Assembly (NCBI GenBank): GCA_025504975.1
Contig: JANUWI010000010.1
Location: 744,001-808,000, forward strand
Direction: 5' to 3'
From: Plenodomus lindquistii
Taxonomy: Eukaryota > Ascomycota > Dothideomycetes > Pleosporales > Leptosphaeriaceae
Length of the DNA: 64,000 nucleotides
The notes below the pieces were generated by a model. That model was not told where the DNA came from and made no database searches. It was given only the letters and a program-made list of their open reading frames with translations. The number at the start of each line of letters is the position of its first letter. Position 1 is the stretch's first letter. Shown in pieces: positions 34,501-46,016 of the stretch. Position numbers and translations under genes: made by a program.

Positions 34501-34959
34501 GCAATATAGAATCATCCCCAATAGTCTGTCATAGAAGTGATCTCGGATTGTTGCTTCGGATTCCGGAAGAAATGAAAGCTTGCACAACACAGCAAAGGCT
34601 TCCTGCTTACTTGTAAGAGCAGTTTCATGGGGCCCTTTACACGCAGGTATCAGTTCTGATGCTGGAACCTTCACGCGGGACGAACATACCCAAATGTAGG
34701 CCAGGATGGGGGTTGTGTTCAAGAAGACAGAGACAACTTTGTCGTACTCCTTCATGCCTTCGAGGAATCGCTCCAGTCTACTCATCGCTCGCAAGTTCTG
34801 TTCTGAATTCTGCGTTTGCTGTATTTCCTCTATAGCTACATGTAGATCGTTGAGAGTCGTCACCTTAAATCGTTTCTTGTCCTCGACACTTAACTTGGCT
34901 GTGAAGTTGGCAAGCGCCAGATGGAATGCCGTGACCTGGGCATGAGCTTGAGCGGCCAT
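31512..34959 (-). CDS. NACHT-type STAND NTPase with C-terminal C2H2 zinc fingers
   Basis: Fungal NLR-like protein, a class that includes incompatibility and self/non-self recognition regulators. Eight exons: 34959-34690, 34634-34611, 34468-34276, 34229-33849, 33797-33216, 33162-33042, 32990-32730, 32667-31512; every phase agrees, giving 897 residues. The N-terminal helical region (LERFLEGMKEYDKVVSVFLNTT...) is the usual fungal STAND leader. Walker A is GIPGAGKT (about 286-293) and Walker B LYIVIDGIDECE. A winged-helix-like part (YSRILTRLATL...) follows. No WD40, ankyrin or TPR repeats appear; the C terminus instead carries two C2H2 fingers (C-x2-C-x12-H-x3-H and C-x2-C-x12-H-x4-H, from about residue 778) and a third partial one. 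All NTPase motifs look intact. Head-to-head with the SNF2 gene. Confidence 0.9.
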
Positions 34960-35416
34960 AACTTTGGACAGGCTACTCAAAGCAATGAGAGCAGCCCGTA
35001 TGCCCCACTAACACGGAGTTGGTGGTGAATGGAAAAGGGAAGCCTGGTCCTCAACACGGTGGGCTTCAGGGGGGCGTCCAGGAGTTCAAGAGCGCGCACG
35101 GTCCAGCACACGCACAAATGCGCCTCGTTTCAGCCTTGAGCCCAACAACATTGTGCTCACCGGTCGGCTACACCTGTCGAAGGCGTAATAAGCCTAGCCA
35201 TGATGATGGCCAAAGATCCTCGCAATTCCATTCAGAACAACCGCAGCCTTCTGCGTAGAGCCCACGTTAGAGGCAACGCCACGCAGAACATGTCCTTCCC
35301 CGCGCATGTTGCGATGTATGTGACTCGGGCTCTGAACATCACAGGAAAGTAAATTCGTACAATCGCTCTCATCAGAACCACAGAAAAACGGTTTCCGAAA
35401 TTCAAATGAGATCAAA
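34960..35416. promoter_or_regulatory. Divergent promoter of NACHT and SNF2 genes
   Basis: 457 bp separate the two start codons. No other gene fits. Shared regulation of the pair is possible but untested. Confidence 0.4.
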
Positions 35417-38400
35417 ATGCCTCTTGACCAAGATATATCAGCTGCGGTGTTGGAGAGTCGGCTGCAGACGTCCTCAGACATGACCACGGGTAAGGCATCC
35501 GTTCATCAGCATAAAAAGTGATCGTTCTCATCACCTTGTGCTTCAGCACCTTCTGAATCGCTGACGGAGATTAATTACACAGTCATGATCGGAACATGCA
35601 GTTCAACAGCGCCACACGAAAGTCCACCGAACGTGCACAGAACTCCCCAAAGCGAACCAAGTACGCGCGGCGACACATCTGCAATATGTTACGGTTCAGT
35701 CAGTTCTTCCAATAAACTGATAACTCTGAACTTCTGCTAATCATAGGCAGCTGATTGGTGTGGTCGCTCAAGTTCGAGACGACCCGTTCATGAACGTTGA
35801 ACGCGCATCGCTAGAAATCTCACAATGCGGATCTCTCATCATCGAAACCGCAATGACTGGCGAGTATGTGTCGCTCCGATTGCCAAAGGCAGCAGTCTTT
35901 GCGTGTTTGAGTGCCAGGGAATCCCAGGTTCTCAAACAACTCAAGACACTTCTGGGCGTCGAACTTGAGAGTGTTGTGTCTAAATGCAAACTGGAGAGGG
36001 CCGTGGCAATTTGGAAGAAAACGGGCAAATCTTCGACGCTATCGATAGACTTCAACATAAATGGATCCCCACAGTCGTCAAGGAAGGTTGGGGATATCCT
36101 TAGTGCTGCCAAACTCTTCTTGCAGACGCCAACGTTGTCATCCCATTATCTCAGCTACGAAAACCCTCAGTACTTAAGACTGCCAGGAGTGTCTCACGTC
36201 CGGGTCATCGAAAAGCGCAGGGAGGCGAGTAATGACCCAGTAGAAGGAAATCATGAGGTATCCCGCGCCGAAATCGACTCAATCCTGGATCATTTGCCGC
36301 AGTCGAAATTCCTGAGACTAGTGTCTACCAGTAACCGCATAAGAACGCCATTGATGAGGTTCGTCAGATCGCGACCACGTATCGCCTTTGCTGATGAACG
36401 TAGCTACCAGAAAGAAGCAGTCGACTTCATCAGTAGACGGGAGACAGGTGACTTGCCACCATCTCTAAGTTTGTGGAAGCCCTGGGCTTCGCCTGATGGC
36501 TCTTTCTGGTAAGATTGCTTCACGTCCGATCGCTTTTTCAAATACTTACAACACAGCTATAAACATGTAATCACAGGTACTAAGATCAGTGAGATGGATG
36601 ACATTGCGGGCGGTATAATTTCAGACGATATGGGCCTTGGCAAAACACTCTCAATGTTGTCCGTCATCGTGGAATCGCGCCATAGGGCAGTGGAAAGCGC
36701 ACTAGTTGACCTACAAGAGTCTACGAACTATTGGGAGACCATGACCCCTTCCAAAGCAACGCTTGTTGTTGTTCCGAACTCTCGTAAGTCCAAGTTTGCG
36801 CATTGCTTATCTTCGTCCTGTTCCAGCATGCATAATGACCAACGATTATAGTCTTATTGGAGAGCTGGAAGGAAGAAATCGAAACGTAAGAACGGTACCA
36901 TGAAATACTGCCGTTCTAACCGCGAGTAGACATATTGCACCGGGAACCATGGATGTGCGCATCTACCATGGAACCAACAAGCGCTTTGATCTGCCTACTC
37001 TGCTACGTAGCGATGTAGTAATCACAACCTATGCAACTATTGCAGCAGACTTCAGTCAAGGAAAGAGCATACTGAATCACATTCAATGGTACCGTCTCGT
37101 GCTCGATGAAGGTAACGTCTTCAGCCAACACCCAATTTGAGACTCACATATGTAGCTCACTACATTCGAAATCCGTCGACTAAGCAGTTTCGAGCGATTC
37201 GGTCTATACCCGCGAAGATACGATGGTGTCTGACAGGAACACCGATACAAAACTCGCTGGAAGACCTCGGCGCTTTGGTCAAATTCCTGAGAGTACCTAT
37301 CCTTGACGACCTTGCTCTTTTCCGAAGACAAGTCATCAATCCCGTATTCGGAAAGAGTGCCTCGCGCTTTACTAATTTGCGCCGCCTCCTGGAGGCATTG
37401 TGCTTGCGACGCACCAAAACCTTACTTGGGCTGCCAGAACCGACCACAGAAACCCGATTTCTGGATTTCACTCCAGCCGAACTTACGCAATACCACGATT
37501 ACGCCAATCTTTGCAAGTACGCGATCGATATGGCTGTATCTGAGCAGAGCATTCGGAAAGCTAACCAGCATGTCATCCAAGCCATCCTAGGGATGCGGTT
37601 GTTCTGCAATGATGGAAAGCGTGCGTTTCTCAAAAGACAGAACATTTTGGGGCTTCCTGATGATCCTGAACAAGCCTTGAGCTACTTGCAAACGGACTCT
37701 GCTGCCACATGCATTGATTGTGGTATTGATATATCTTCTATGTATCAGGAGGACGACGCCAGTTCAGGCACTTTGACGCTTTGCCAGCATTTGATCTGCG
37801 CTGCATGTCTCCCAAACTACGAGTCGGATCTAGACGAAGCTACTGAAGACGGACAGTCTGAGTGCCGATTTTGTAGGCTGCGAGCAGGGCGAGATTCGTT
37901 TCTCCTGCGCCCAGCCATTTCATTGTTCGACAAGAGGTCGGAAACGACAAGAATTGCTGACTTTCCCACAAAGCTACGCCAGGTAGTTGAGGATCTTAGA
38001 TCCCAGAGCGGAACTGACAAGAGGTAATTCATACTCTCGGCTTCCTATGCAACACTAACTTATGGTGTCTCACAGTCTCGTTTTTTCTTCCTGGAAAACG
38101 AGTCTCGATATTGTGGCTCACGCTCTCGAATTGTCTGCGATCCCATTCTATCGGATACACGGCACTCTGCCACCTGCAAAGAGATCTCAGGTGTTGAGCG
38201 ACTTTGAATACTCCACATCAACCAGAATTCTTCTGATCACGCTTGGTACTGGCGCGGTGGGGTACTGCTATTCTCATGTCGTCGCCATGAACCTCACTAT
38301 GCTAATTTATACACAGTTTAAACAAACTCAAAGTCGCCAATCGAGTCCACATTATCGAACCGCAATGGAATCCCTCGGTTGAAAACCAAGCGATTGGTCG

Positions 38401-38775
38401 CGTCCTACGATTAGGGCAGCAACAATGCGTTAAGGTCATTCGTTACATTATGAAGGGCTCTGTAGAAGAGGTAATAGCCGGCAATGCGTAGTCACCACTG
38501 CAAACTAATTGAACAATTATAGGCAGTACAATCTCGTCAGCTGCGCAAGCTACAGCTCGTTCGTGGTGGATTCGGCTTCACCAAAGATGATCATGGATCG
38601 CAGAGAATTGCAGAGATCATGGTACGCAGTTATAGTGTTGCTGATGACTTCACCGTACTGACACTTCATAAAGAGCCTTATGTGCCCTCCAGATACTGCG
38701 GCTATAGCCATGGAGGGCGTTACGCTAGCTCCCGACTCTTCAGATACTACTTATTCATGTCCCGAATCGGCGTAA
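35417..38775 (+). CDS. SNF2-family ATPase with embedded RING-like domain (Rad5/Rad16 type)
   Basis: DNA translocase of the SNF2 superfamily with a RING between the helicase halves, as in Rad5, Rad16 and HLTF. Eleven exons: 35417-35489, 35547-35698, 35751-36508, 36557-36783, 36852-36885, 36930-37111, 37156-38023, 38076-38261, 38317-38470, 38523-38621, 38674-38775; 944 residues. Motif I is DDMGLGKT (about 353-360), motif II LDEAH (about 476), motif III LTGTPIQNS. A RING-like Cys/His set lies at about 665-720 (CIDC, CQHLICAAC, CRFC). The C-terminal helicase has SLVFSSWKTSLDI and QAIGRVLRLGQ. All core motifs are present, so it should be active. No HIRAN domain is obvious, so it may be an accessory paralogue rather than the DNA-repair Rad5. 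Confidence 0.9.
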
Positions 38776-40045
38776 CTTACGGTGGCTCATAGGATGGCTT
38801 GGCTTGGAAGCTCTTGCTATCGCGTTACGAGTAAACATTAAGCTGAATGCGTTACTTAAATTTCAAGAACTGAACATCTGAAAGTAATTGGACCAACTCA
38901 GTTTAGCGCACTCATCGCACCTGAACAGGGCTTTTCTGGAATTGCATCGCCGCAATTCTAAGCCTGGTAACCAATCAAAAACCAGCCTTCACGTATGGTA
39001 TGTGAATGGTGAGCTATCGTCCATAAGCGCTTGTCCCAAGTAGGACGGTGGCCTAAGATGCTGCACTCTTAACTCACGAGGTCGGCGAAGTGTCTCAGGA
39101 CGGTACTACATACACTTCAAAAAAACCAATTAGAGGGCTGCTCGCCGGTTTTTTTGTGGGTTCTCTGTCGGAACTTCGGAATAAGCCCTCACAAACCCCC
39201 ACTCCTCCACGTAGATACTCCCGGCCACTTCACGAATACAAGCCTTCGAAATTCACACGAGCAGGGCTTTCACATCTGTATATTAAAGTCCTGATCTGGC
39301 TGCTAACCGTCGCTGTTGTCAGAAAGGTGAACGGGTTCATCGTGTGATCTCGCAATTTAGTAGTTGTGGTAGTTGCTTGCTACTACAATTCACGACTCAC
39401 TATGATTTGTTCGCATACAGACCTAAGGTAGAGGTGAAGGTGATGTCAAGTGTTGTATTCGCACGGCTGCCTAGTGCTGCTGCATACCTACCATAGGTAG
39501 TCTAGTTCTCTCATAGTCGAACTTGCATTATATCTGGGCAGGGGAGATCTTTCAGACTATGACTTTGCCGCCGCCGTATATAATGGTCTCGTGCAAGTTC
39601 CTGCCCGCGTGCGCGATGGCTTCCAGAAAATCACCACCCGCAGATTTGAATATGCTACTGAAAAATCGTAGTTTGCTGCGTAAGGCAGAAGCTACGATGT
39701 CGGCGATATTGTGCCGGTTGCTTGGGATGAAAGGCAACATGCTTCGAAATGGGGCGCTTACCTCGTGCATAGGTCCGCAACATTGACTTTAAGAACAAGT
39801 AAAAGCTGTGAACCCTGTTTCCGATGTCTCTTTCACCCTAGTAGTGGACGCCGACAGCCAGGTGGAATGTGTCTTCCTATCATCGCGACTATTGGACAAT
39901 GTGGTAGGATGGCTGGTTCGTGCGCGCGCTTAATGGGTTGGCCTACTAGGTAGAGGCAAGCAATGGAGACGTAGCTGGTCCCTCGTTTGTGTTCGCGTCA
40001 AATGAAAGCCTCTTTCGTGTCCCTCAATGCAGCTTTACCTCAGAC
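38776..40045. other. Intergenic (1.3 kb), no gene supported
   Basis: Contains several CTACC/GGTAG inverted motifs (about 39425, 39487-39500 and 39946-39954). A frame at 39090-39347 lacks an ATG. No transposon seen. Confidence 0.45.
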
Positions 40046-41574
40046 ATGCTTCGACCGAAAATTATCCCAGCCGCTCTTAGTCACCTGAGGTACAATCCTG
40101 GAATGTTACCTATGGTAGGTGACGACAGAAAATTGCAGGTTGCGAAAATTAAAGTCGTACCTCCTTACGTCCGTTCAGCACAACAACGCATGTTCAGCAT
40201 TACTTGTTCCAGGCTTCAATCTTCGACGGTATCAATCGTTCCATCAAACAAGTACCATTGGATTGATGGGGTTGAGCGGTTGGAGTTATACGAACCAGGC
40301 GGATACCACCCTGTGATGGTCGACGATCTAGTTCACAATCACTATCGTATAGTTGATAAACTTGGCATTGGTGGCTATTCCACCGTCTGGTTCGCTCGAG
40401 ATGAGAGACATAAACGCTACGTCGCCCTCAAGATCGGGATAGCAAATCCGTCTATCCCTCGACGTGAAACCGAGATCCTGCAGGCACTATCTGACTCCAC
40501 TTCGAACTCACAAGCTGGCGCTGTCGAAGATGCAAGCTCGACACTACCGAAGATCCTTGATACATTCGACGTTCGCGGACCAAATGGAACCCACAGATGC
40601 TCCACGTTGACGCTCGCACAAAGGAGTCTCAAGGAAGCATCATTCAGTCGCCTCTTCCCTATCCAAGTCGCCCGCGCTTTGGCTGCGCGGTTGGCAATTG
40701 CCGTCGCTTATGTGCACTCACGTGGCTTTGTTCACGGAGGTATGTCTCATTGCATAGCCACTTACCCAGACCGAGATTGATGAGAAGCCTAGACATCCAT
40801 CTTCGCAATGTATTGGTCAAGTTCCCATCAACATTTGACGCACTTTCGATTCCTGAATTCAGGAAGCAATTCGGCGAACCTGACACGGTCCCTATCACTC
40901 GGGTCGACGGCAAGCCCCTCAGCTCCAACGTTCCGGCCCAAGCTGTGGTACCTCTTTATCTCGGCAAGAAGGCTCAGGAGTTCATCCTTACTGACGCACA
41001 GGGTCTAATCCTCAGCGACTTCGGCGAGGCATTTTCTCCAGCTTCGGAGCAGCGGCTTGGAAGAAACTGCAACACTCCGTTAGCCAAAAGAGCTCCCGAA
41101 GCGCTGTTCCAGCCAGATGACCCTGTTTCGTATCCGTCAGACATATGGAGTCTTGAGACTGCTCTCTGGGAAATAGTGGGAATGAAATTTGTTTTCAGCG
41201 AGTCAGAAACCCAGGACGAAATCGTGGCTCAACAAATTGATGTCCTAGGTTTTCGTGGATTCCCGAAAAGCTGGCGGCAACAATGGGAACGAATGGGTGA
41301 GAGAGACGAACATACGCATGACGTGATCCCTCGGAAGCCCAAGGGTGATCGAGAAACGTGGCCTAGATTGGAAAACGCCTTCGAAGAATTTGTGCAGAAA
41401 TACAGAAGGAAGCGGGAAGCAGCTAGGATGTTTGGAGAGCAAGAGACACAGGATTTTCTTGAGTTGATGCGCGGTATGCTGAGGTTTCGTTCTCAAGAAC
41501 GCCTGACAATAGAGGAGGTGCTGAAGTCCAGGTGGATGGTCAATTGGGCATTACCTCAAATGAAGCAATGCTAG
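40046..41574 (+). CDS. SRPK-like serine/threonine protein kinase
   Basis: Expanded fungal SR-protein-kinase-like family. Exons 40046-40739 and 40793-41574 (GTATGT...CCTAG, phase 1), 491 residues. The N-terminal extension is basic (MLRPKIIPAALSHL). The family signature YEPGGYHPVMVDDLVHNHYRIV precedes the Gly-rich loop LGIGGYSTVW and the ATP-binding Lys (YVALKI). The catalytic loop is HGDIHLRN (HGD instead of HRD; Asp kept), followed by DFGEAF, the APE motif (KRAPEAL) and SDIWSLETALWEI. An insertion between catalytic loop and DFG is typical of SRPKs. All catalytic residues are present. Such kinases vary greatly in number among fungi; the substrate is unknown. The start was chosen at the first ATG in frame; the frame continues upstream without another ATG. 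Confidence 0.86.
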
Positions 41575-42150
41575 ATAGACTTGGGGATTCGCAGGTTATC
41601 AGAACGCCATAGATTGGAGTATTGAAACGTGAATAGTCATTTATGATGCTGGTGGCATCATGTATGATCCTGTAAGTCGATCGTACTGTACTCCGTCTAT
41701 GTAGGGCATGTTCAGGCATGAAATGCTACACCACGGCGTTCGTTGCCTGGTGATTTTTCAACCACAGATTATCGTGGCAGTGATGAGAGCGCTCCAGCAT
41801 CGCGCATCAGGCTTTGTAAATGAAGGTTACATCATCCATATAGTGCTAGCGGTCAGGTGTAGTGGCTCACATATCGCGTAACATTATAAGAATGCATCAA
41901 TACAGGATCACCTGTGCCATGGAACATGCCTTCATTGAGATGGATTTAATAGGTGATGATGGGGCCGTTTGTGGCTGGATCGTGATATTGATGAGGCTGA
42001 TGTTCAGACGAACTGTGGAGAAGGTGGGATGGACTGCTAGTTAGCGCTATCGCGAACCCCTGCCGCCGATGCGGAGCGTCATATCTTTTTCGTGAGCGCG
42101 AACAGTCACAACACCAAGAACACACTTACGTTATTCCAGCTGCATATAAG
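41575..42150. other. Intergenic, promoter of argininosuccinate lyase
   Basis: No gene seen. A coding frame open from 42092 is not the real start. Confidence 0.5.
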
Positions 42151-43618
42151 ATGGCTTCAGAAAAAAAGGTGGCAGAGAACATGCTTTGGGGAGGTCGATT
42201 CACGCGTAAGATCCCTCAATGGCTCCTACCGCACTGGTAGCACTCTTACTGCGCGACGTGCTGACAAGTTCGCAGAGGGCCTTGATCCCGTGATGGAGCA
42301 GTACAACGCTTCACTGCCGTATGATCGCCTGTTCTATGCCGAGGATATTGCAGGCTCAATTGCCTTCGCTCGCGCCAACACAAAGACTGGCATCCTCACC
42401 CAGGACGAATTCGCAGCTATCGAGAAGGGTTTTGCGCAGATCAAGGAAGAATGGGCGTCGAACACCTTCGAGGTCAAGGCAAACGACGAAGACATCCACA
42501 CAGCCAACGAACGAAGGCTAAGCGAGATCATCGGCAAGGAGATTGGCGGCAAGCTACACACAGGACGAAGCAGGAACGACCAGGTCGCGACTGATATCCG
42601 TCTTTGGCTTCGTGAGCAGCTGAGGACGCTGGAAGGATACCTGAAGCTTTTAATCAAGACTTCGGTACAGCGCGCAGAGGCAGAGATCGATGTCTTGATG
42701 CCTGGGTACACACATCTCCAGAAGGCACAGCCCATTCGTTGGTCACACTGGATCCTGTCGCATGCCACAGCTTGGGCTTCTGAGCTTGAGCGCCTCCGGG
42801 AGGTCATAAAACGCGTCAACCGCTCGCCTTTGGGCTGTGGTGCGCTCGCCGGCAATCCCTTCAATCTAGATCGAGACGCCGTTGCCAAAGAGCTTGGCTT
42901 CGAGGGCCTTCTCACAAACTCTCTCAACGCTGTCGGAGATCGAGACTTCGTGTTTGAGACGCTGCAATGGGGATCGAGTTTCATGCTCAAGATGTCTCGC
43001 TGGGCGGAGGATCTGATCATCTACTCCAGTCTGGAATTTGGCTACGTGCGATTGGCAGACGCATACTCCACGGGAAGTTCGCTCATGCCCCAGAAGAAGA
43101 ACGCAGACTCGCTCGAGCTAATTCGTGGCAAGAGTGGTCGTGCATTCGGACACATGGCTGGCCTATATGTCACAATCAAGGGCTTGCCCACAACCTACAA
43201 CAAGGATCTTCAGGAATCGGTCGAACCACTCATCGATCACATCAAGACGGTGAGCGATTCCATCCAGATCGCCACTGGTGTTCTCTCCACAATGAGCATC
43301 AGCGCCGAGAAGATGCACGCCGCGTTGACACCTGAGATGCTGGCGACCGAGTTCGCAGACTACCTAGTTAGGAAGGGCGTGCCTTTCCGTGAGGGTCATC
43401 ACGTGTCTGGACGTGTTGTTGCTTTGGCGGAGGACACGAACGTACCCATGGACAAGCTGAGCTTGGAACAGCTGAAGGGTATCGATGTGCGATTAGGCGA
43501 CGATGTTCTGGAGTGCCTTGACTACGAACGCGCTGTCGAGCTCAAGAACTCAACAGGTGGTACAAGCAAGCGTGCTGTACTCGAGCAGGTGGAGATACTC
43601 AAGAACATTCTTCAATAG
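42151..43618 (+). CDS. ARG4: Argininosuccinate lyase
   Basis: Cleaves argininosuccinate to arginine and fumarate, the last step of arginine synthesis; cytosolic homotetramer. Exons 42151-42205 and 42276-43618, 465 residues. The 70 bp intron has GTAAGA, a CTGAC branch and TTCGCAG; splicing joins MLWGGRFTQ to GLDPVMEQYN, exactly the family N terminus. Reading straight through the intron gives a false start at 42092. Seen: EDIHTANERRL, GGKLHTGRSRNDQVATDIRL, the signature GSSLMPQKKNADSLEL with the catalytic Ser loop, and THLQKAQPIRWSHW with the catalytic His. Length is normal (yeast Arg4 about 463). Likely under general amino-acid control, though no site was identified. Confidence 0.97.
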
Positions 43619-43997
43619 ACGCTCACAAGGGCAGAAAGAAGATCAAAAAGCTCGTAAAAACGTATTATGATTGATGTACTCATGAAACTAGACCCAAAAG
43701 ATCAAACAATGAAGCCAATACGTAGTATCATTAATATTTCGAACTGTCGCAAAAGTATGCGTGCCTGATAATAATCATCAAGCAGGCCCGGGTATTACAA
43801 CATCACCAACTTTCTCCACCTCAGTCATAACCAAGATTCCATCCTTCCTTCGAAAAAGAGACCGAACGAAGTACTCTAGTGAGCGCCAACGCTATGCAAA
43901 ACCTAGGAAACTGTACTGCAGTCGAGTGCTCTTCTTCATGTTACTGATGTCCTTGCGCCATCTCAGCAGTAAACTGTGTAATCCGCTAACAACCAAT
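43619..43997. other. Convergent intergenic region
   Basis: Short 3' region between ARG4 and the PhyH-like gene. Nothing else seen. Confidence 0.5.
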
Positions 43998-45017
43998 CTA
44001 CCAGAACTGTGCCTCTTCGTCCTCGAGCTCCGGGTTGAGCAGCTTCAGAGGCTCCTCCATATCCACCCAACCCATATATGGCTTACTGGTACCGAAGCCA
44101 GCGAAGAGCTGTATATCCAGTGGCAGCTCACGAATCTTGTCCAGGTCGTTCGCAAGGTACTGGTTCTCCTCTTGCCTCAGGTACCCGCGTGTCGCAAACG
44201 CTGCGTATACTAGCCGCTCCTCATCCGTTGTAGTGTTCTCCCCAGCACCATGGTAAGATCCACCAAGCATGAAGAACGCATCGCCAGGTTGCATCTCAGC
44301 GTGTGCGAACACCTCCCGCGAAGTGTCGTACGAAGGTGGTGGCTGTGTGTAGTCCCAGAGATGTGAGCCAGGCACGATGCGAGTTGCACCATTTTGCTTA
44401 GTGCAAGGCTTGCCCGCCACGAAGAGGCAGAGCATAGTGTCGCGCCCGAGGTGGTGTAATTGAGCTGCAGGGTGTTGCGTGTGGTAGATGTCGTCGTCAC
44501 GATGAAGGCCTTGTGCTTTCGTTCCGGGCCCAACGGAGAATGTTACAGTGGTAGAGAGTTGAGGTTTGCTTATGCTGGTGCGTGCTTCGTCGCCGTGCCA
44601 GGAGTTCGTTAACCGACTTGAGAGAAGTTCGTCGCAAACACGGTGCCATGTTTTGTTGCCTGCAACTGACAGAGCGTAGGTCCGTGATTTACTCAATAGA
44701 CCTGTGACCATCTTTGTCAACGATGGAACGAAGTCTTCGCGTTTAGTCGCCGCTTTCGATGTCGATTGGATGTATGGCCGGATCTCAGTCTCCATAGCAT
44801 CCAATGTGTTTTGCGAGTACATGTTGCGGACGAGGCAGCCTCCGGAGAGCTTCAGCCCTGCAATTAGGTCGGCGATGAGAGTGTCTTCTTCGGCGTATGA
44901 CAGGCAATCAATCTCTGCAATCTTGGGGACATCGGGCAGTCTCGTAGACTTTTGTTGGCTAGGGGTAGCGTAACTAGTAGCGACCACCGTATGGTCAAGG
45001 TATAGTCCCGGAGCCAT
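43998..45017 (-). CDS. Phytanoyl-CoA dioxygenase (PhyH)-family oxygenase
   Basis: Fe(II)/2-oxoglutarate-dependent oxygenase. Intronless, 339 residues from ATG at 45017 (context ACGACCATGGCT); the frame extends upstream without conserved sequence. Iron ligands are visible as HRDDD (HxD near residue 190) and a distal His in GGSYHGAGENTT near residue 275, followed by Arg (EERLVYAAFATRGYLR) for 2-oxoglutarate. The surrounding pattern (GATRIVPGSHLWDY, MQPGDAFFMLGGSYHGAG) is that of fungal PhyH enzymes often found in secondary-metabolite clusters. No peroxisomal signal: it ends EEAQFW. It is divergent from an MFS transporter, which could export its product, but no core biosynthetic enzyme is nearby. 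Substrate unknown. Confidence 0.88.
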   Translation of the reverse strand: MAPGLYLDHTVVATSYATPSQQKSTRLPDVPKIAEIDCLSYAEEDTLIADLIAGLKLSGGCLVRNMYSQNTLDAMETEIRPYIQSTSKAATKREDFVPSLTKMVTGLLSKSRTYALSVAGNKTWHRVCDELLSSRLTNSWHGDEARTSISKPQLSTTVTFSVGPGTKAQGLHRDDDIYHTQHPAAQLHHLGRDTMLCLFVAGKPCTKQNGATRIVPGSHLWDYTQPPPSYDTSREVFAHAEMQPGDAFFMLGGSYHGAGENTTTDEERLVYAAFATRGYLRQEENQYLANDLDKIRELPLDIQLFAGFGTSKPYMGWVDMEEPLKLLNPELEDEEAQFW

Positions 45018-46016
45018 GGTCGTCTTCTGAATAATCCTAGGTTGGTTTGAAAGATTTAGAAGGTAGAGGCTTGAGTATCCCAAGCTACTTAGACTGAATG
45101 ATGATCGACAGGTATAGTAGGACGATCTCCCGAGATATAAGCCTTTTCTTGCGATAAGCATCACAACACGCATGATACACCGTCAACGCAATCACAAGTC
45201 GTGCTTGTCACTATTGGATTAGTTGAAATGCACACACGCACGCAAAGCCACAGGAGTCGTCGGTCTCGCCTTTCATCTGCTATCCAGTCAACGTGCGCTC
45301 GCCTATACCGACAGTAGGACACGATCCAACCAATTCTCCACATCCCTCACTCAGCTTCGCGACGAGTGTTTGTGGCTTGACACTATGGAGCCACGCCTAC
45401 ACCGCCGAAATGGTGGAGCTGAACAGCCTCGTCTTGGTACGCGCTCTTTTCAGCTTTGACGCCACATTCATGTCCTCATCTCGAATCACTCGCTAGGAAG
45501 ACATTTCCCGATTTCCCGGCTCTTAGGAGCAAGACACACAGACTCAAACAGCTGACTTAGATGCTACCGTTCAGCAACATGAGTCGAGGTAGGTTCTGGC
45601 CAAAGCAGGAACTCCACCACGATGGACACGCTTCAAGTCAAATGTCGAACACGATTCGCTCTCGCTATGAGTTTAACTTTCAGTCCTGTCAGGAGTCGGC
45701 TTTTCCACTAGCCTGCATTAATGTGTCCCAAGTTGTAGTCCCGTCTCGCTACACTATTGCTAGCTCAGCATATAAAGTTAGTCGAGCACAGCTGAAACTA
45801 CGCCGTTTCTGGTCACGATGCTTTTAGTGCGGCCACCCCCGAATGGTCGACGATGCATCGACATCAAGCGGCTTGGGCACGGATTTAGAAACGTTGGTTG
45901 GCGCGACCAGGAGATCTTTACTACCATGAATATGATTCTGGTCTATATCAATGCGTGTGGACTTCGATTCCAGCGTCGAAGGATCAGATAGCCACTTTCA
46001 ACCTTCTACAATCATA
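45018..46016. promoter_or_regulatory. Divergent promoter of PhyH oxygenase and MFS transporter
   Basis: Exactly 999 bp between start codons. Small frames at 45220-45830 show no coding character. Confidence 0.4.

Noticed and set aside
42092..42275. Alternative N terminus for argininosuccinate lyase
   Set aside because: It reads through an intron; the spliced version restores the conserved WGGRFTQGLDP sequence.
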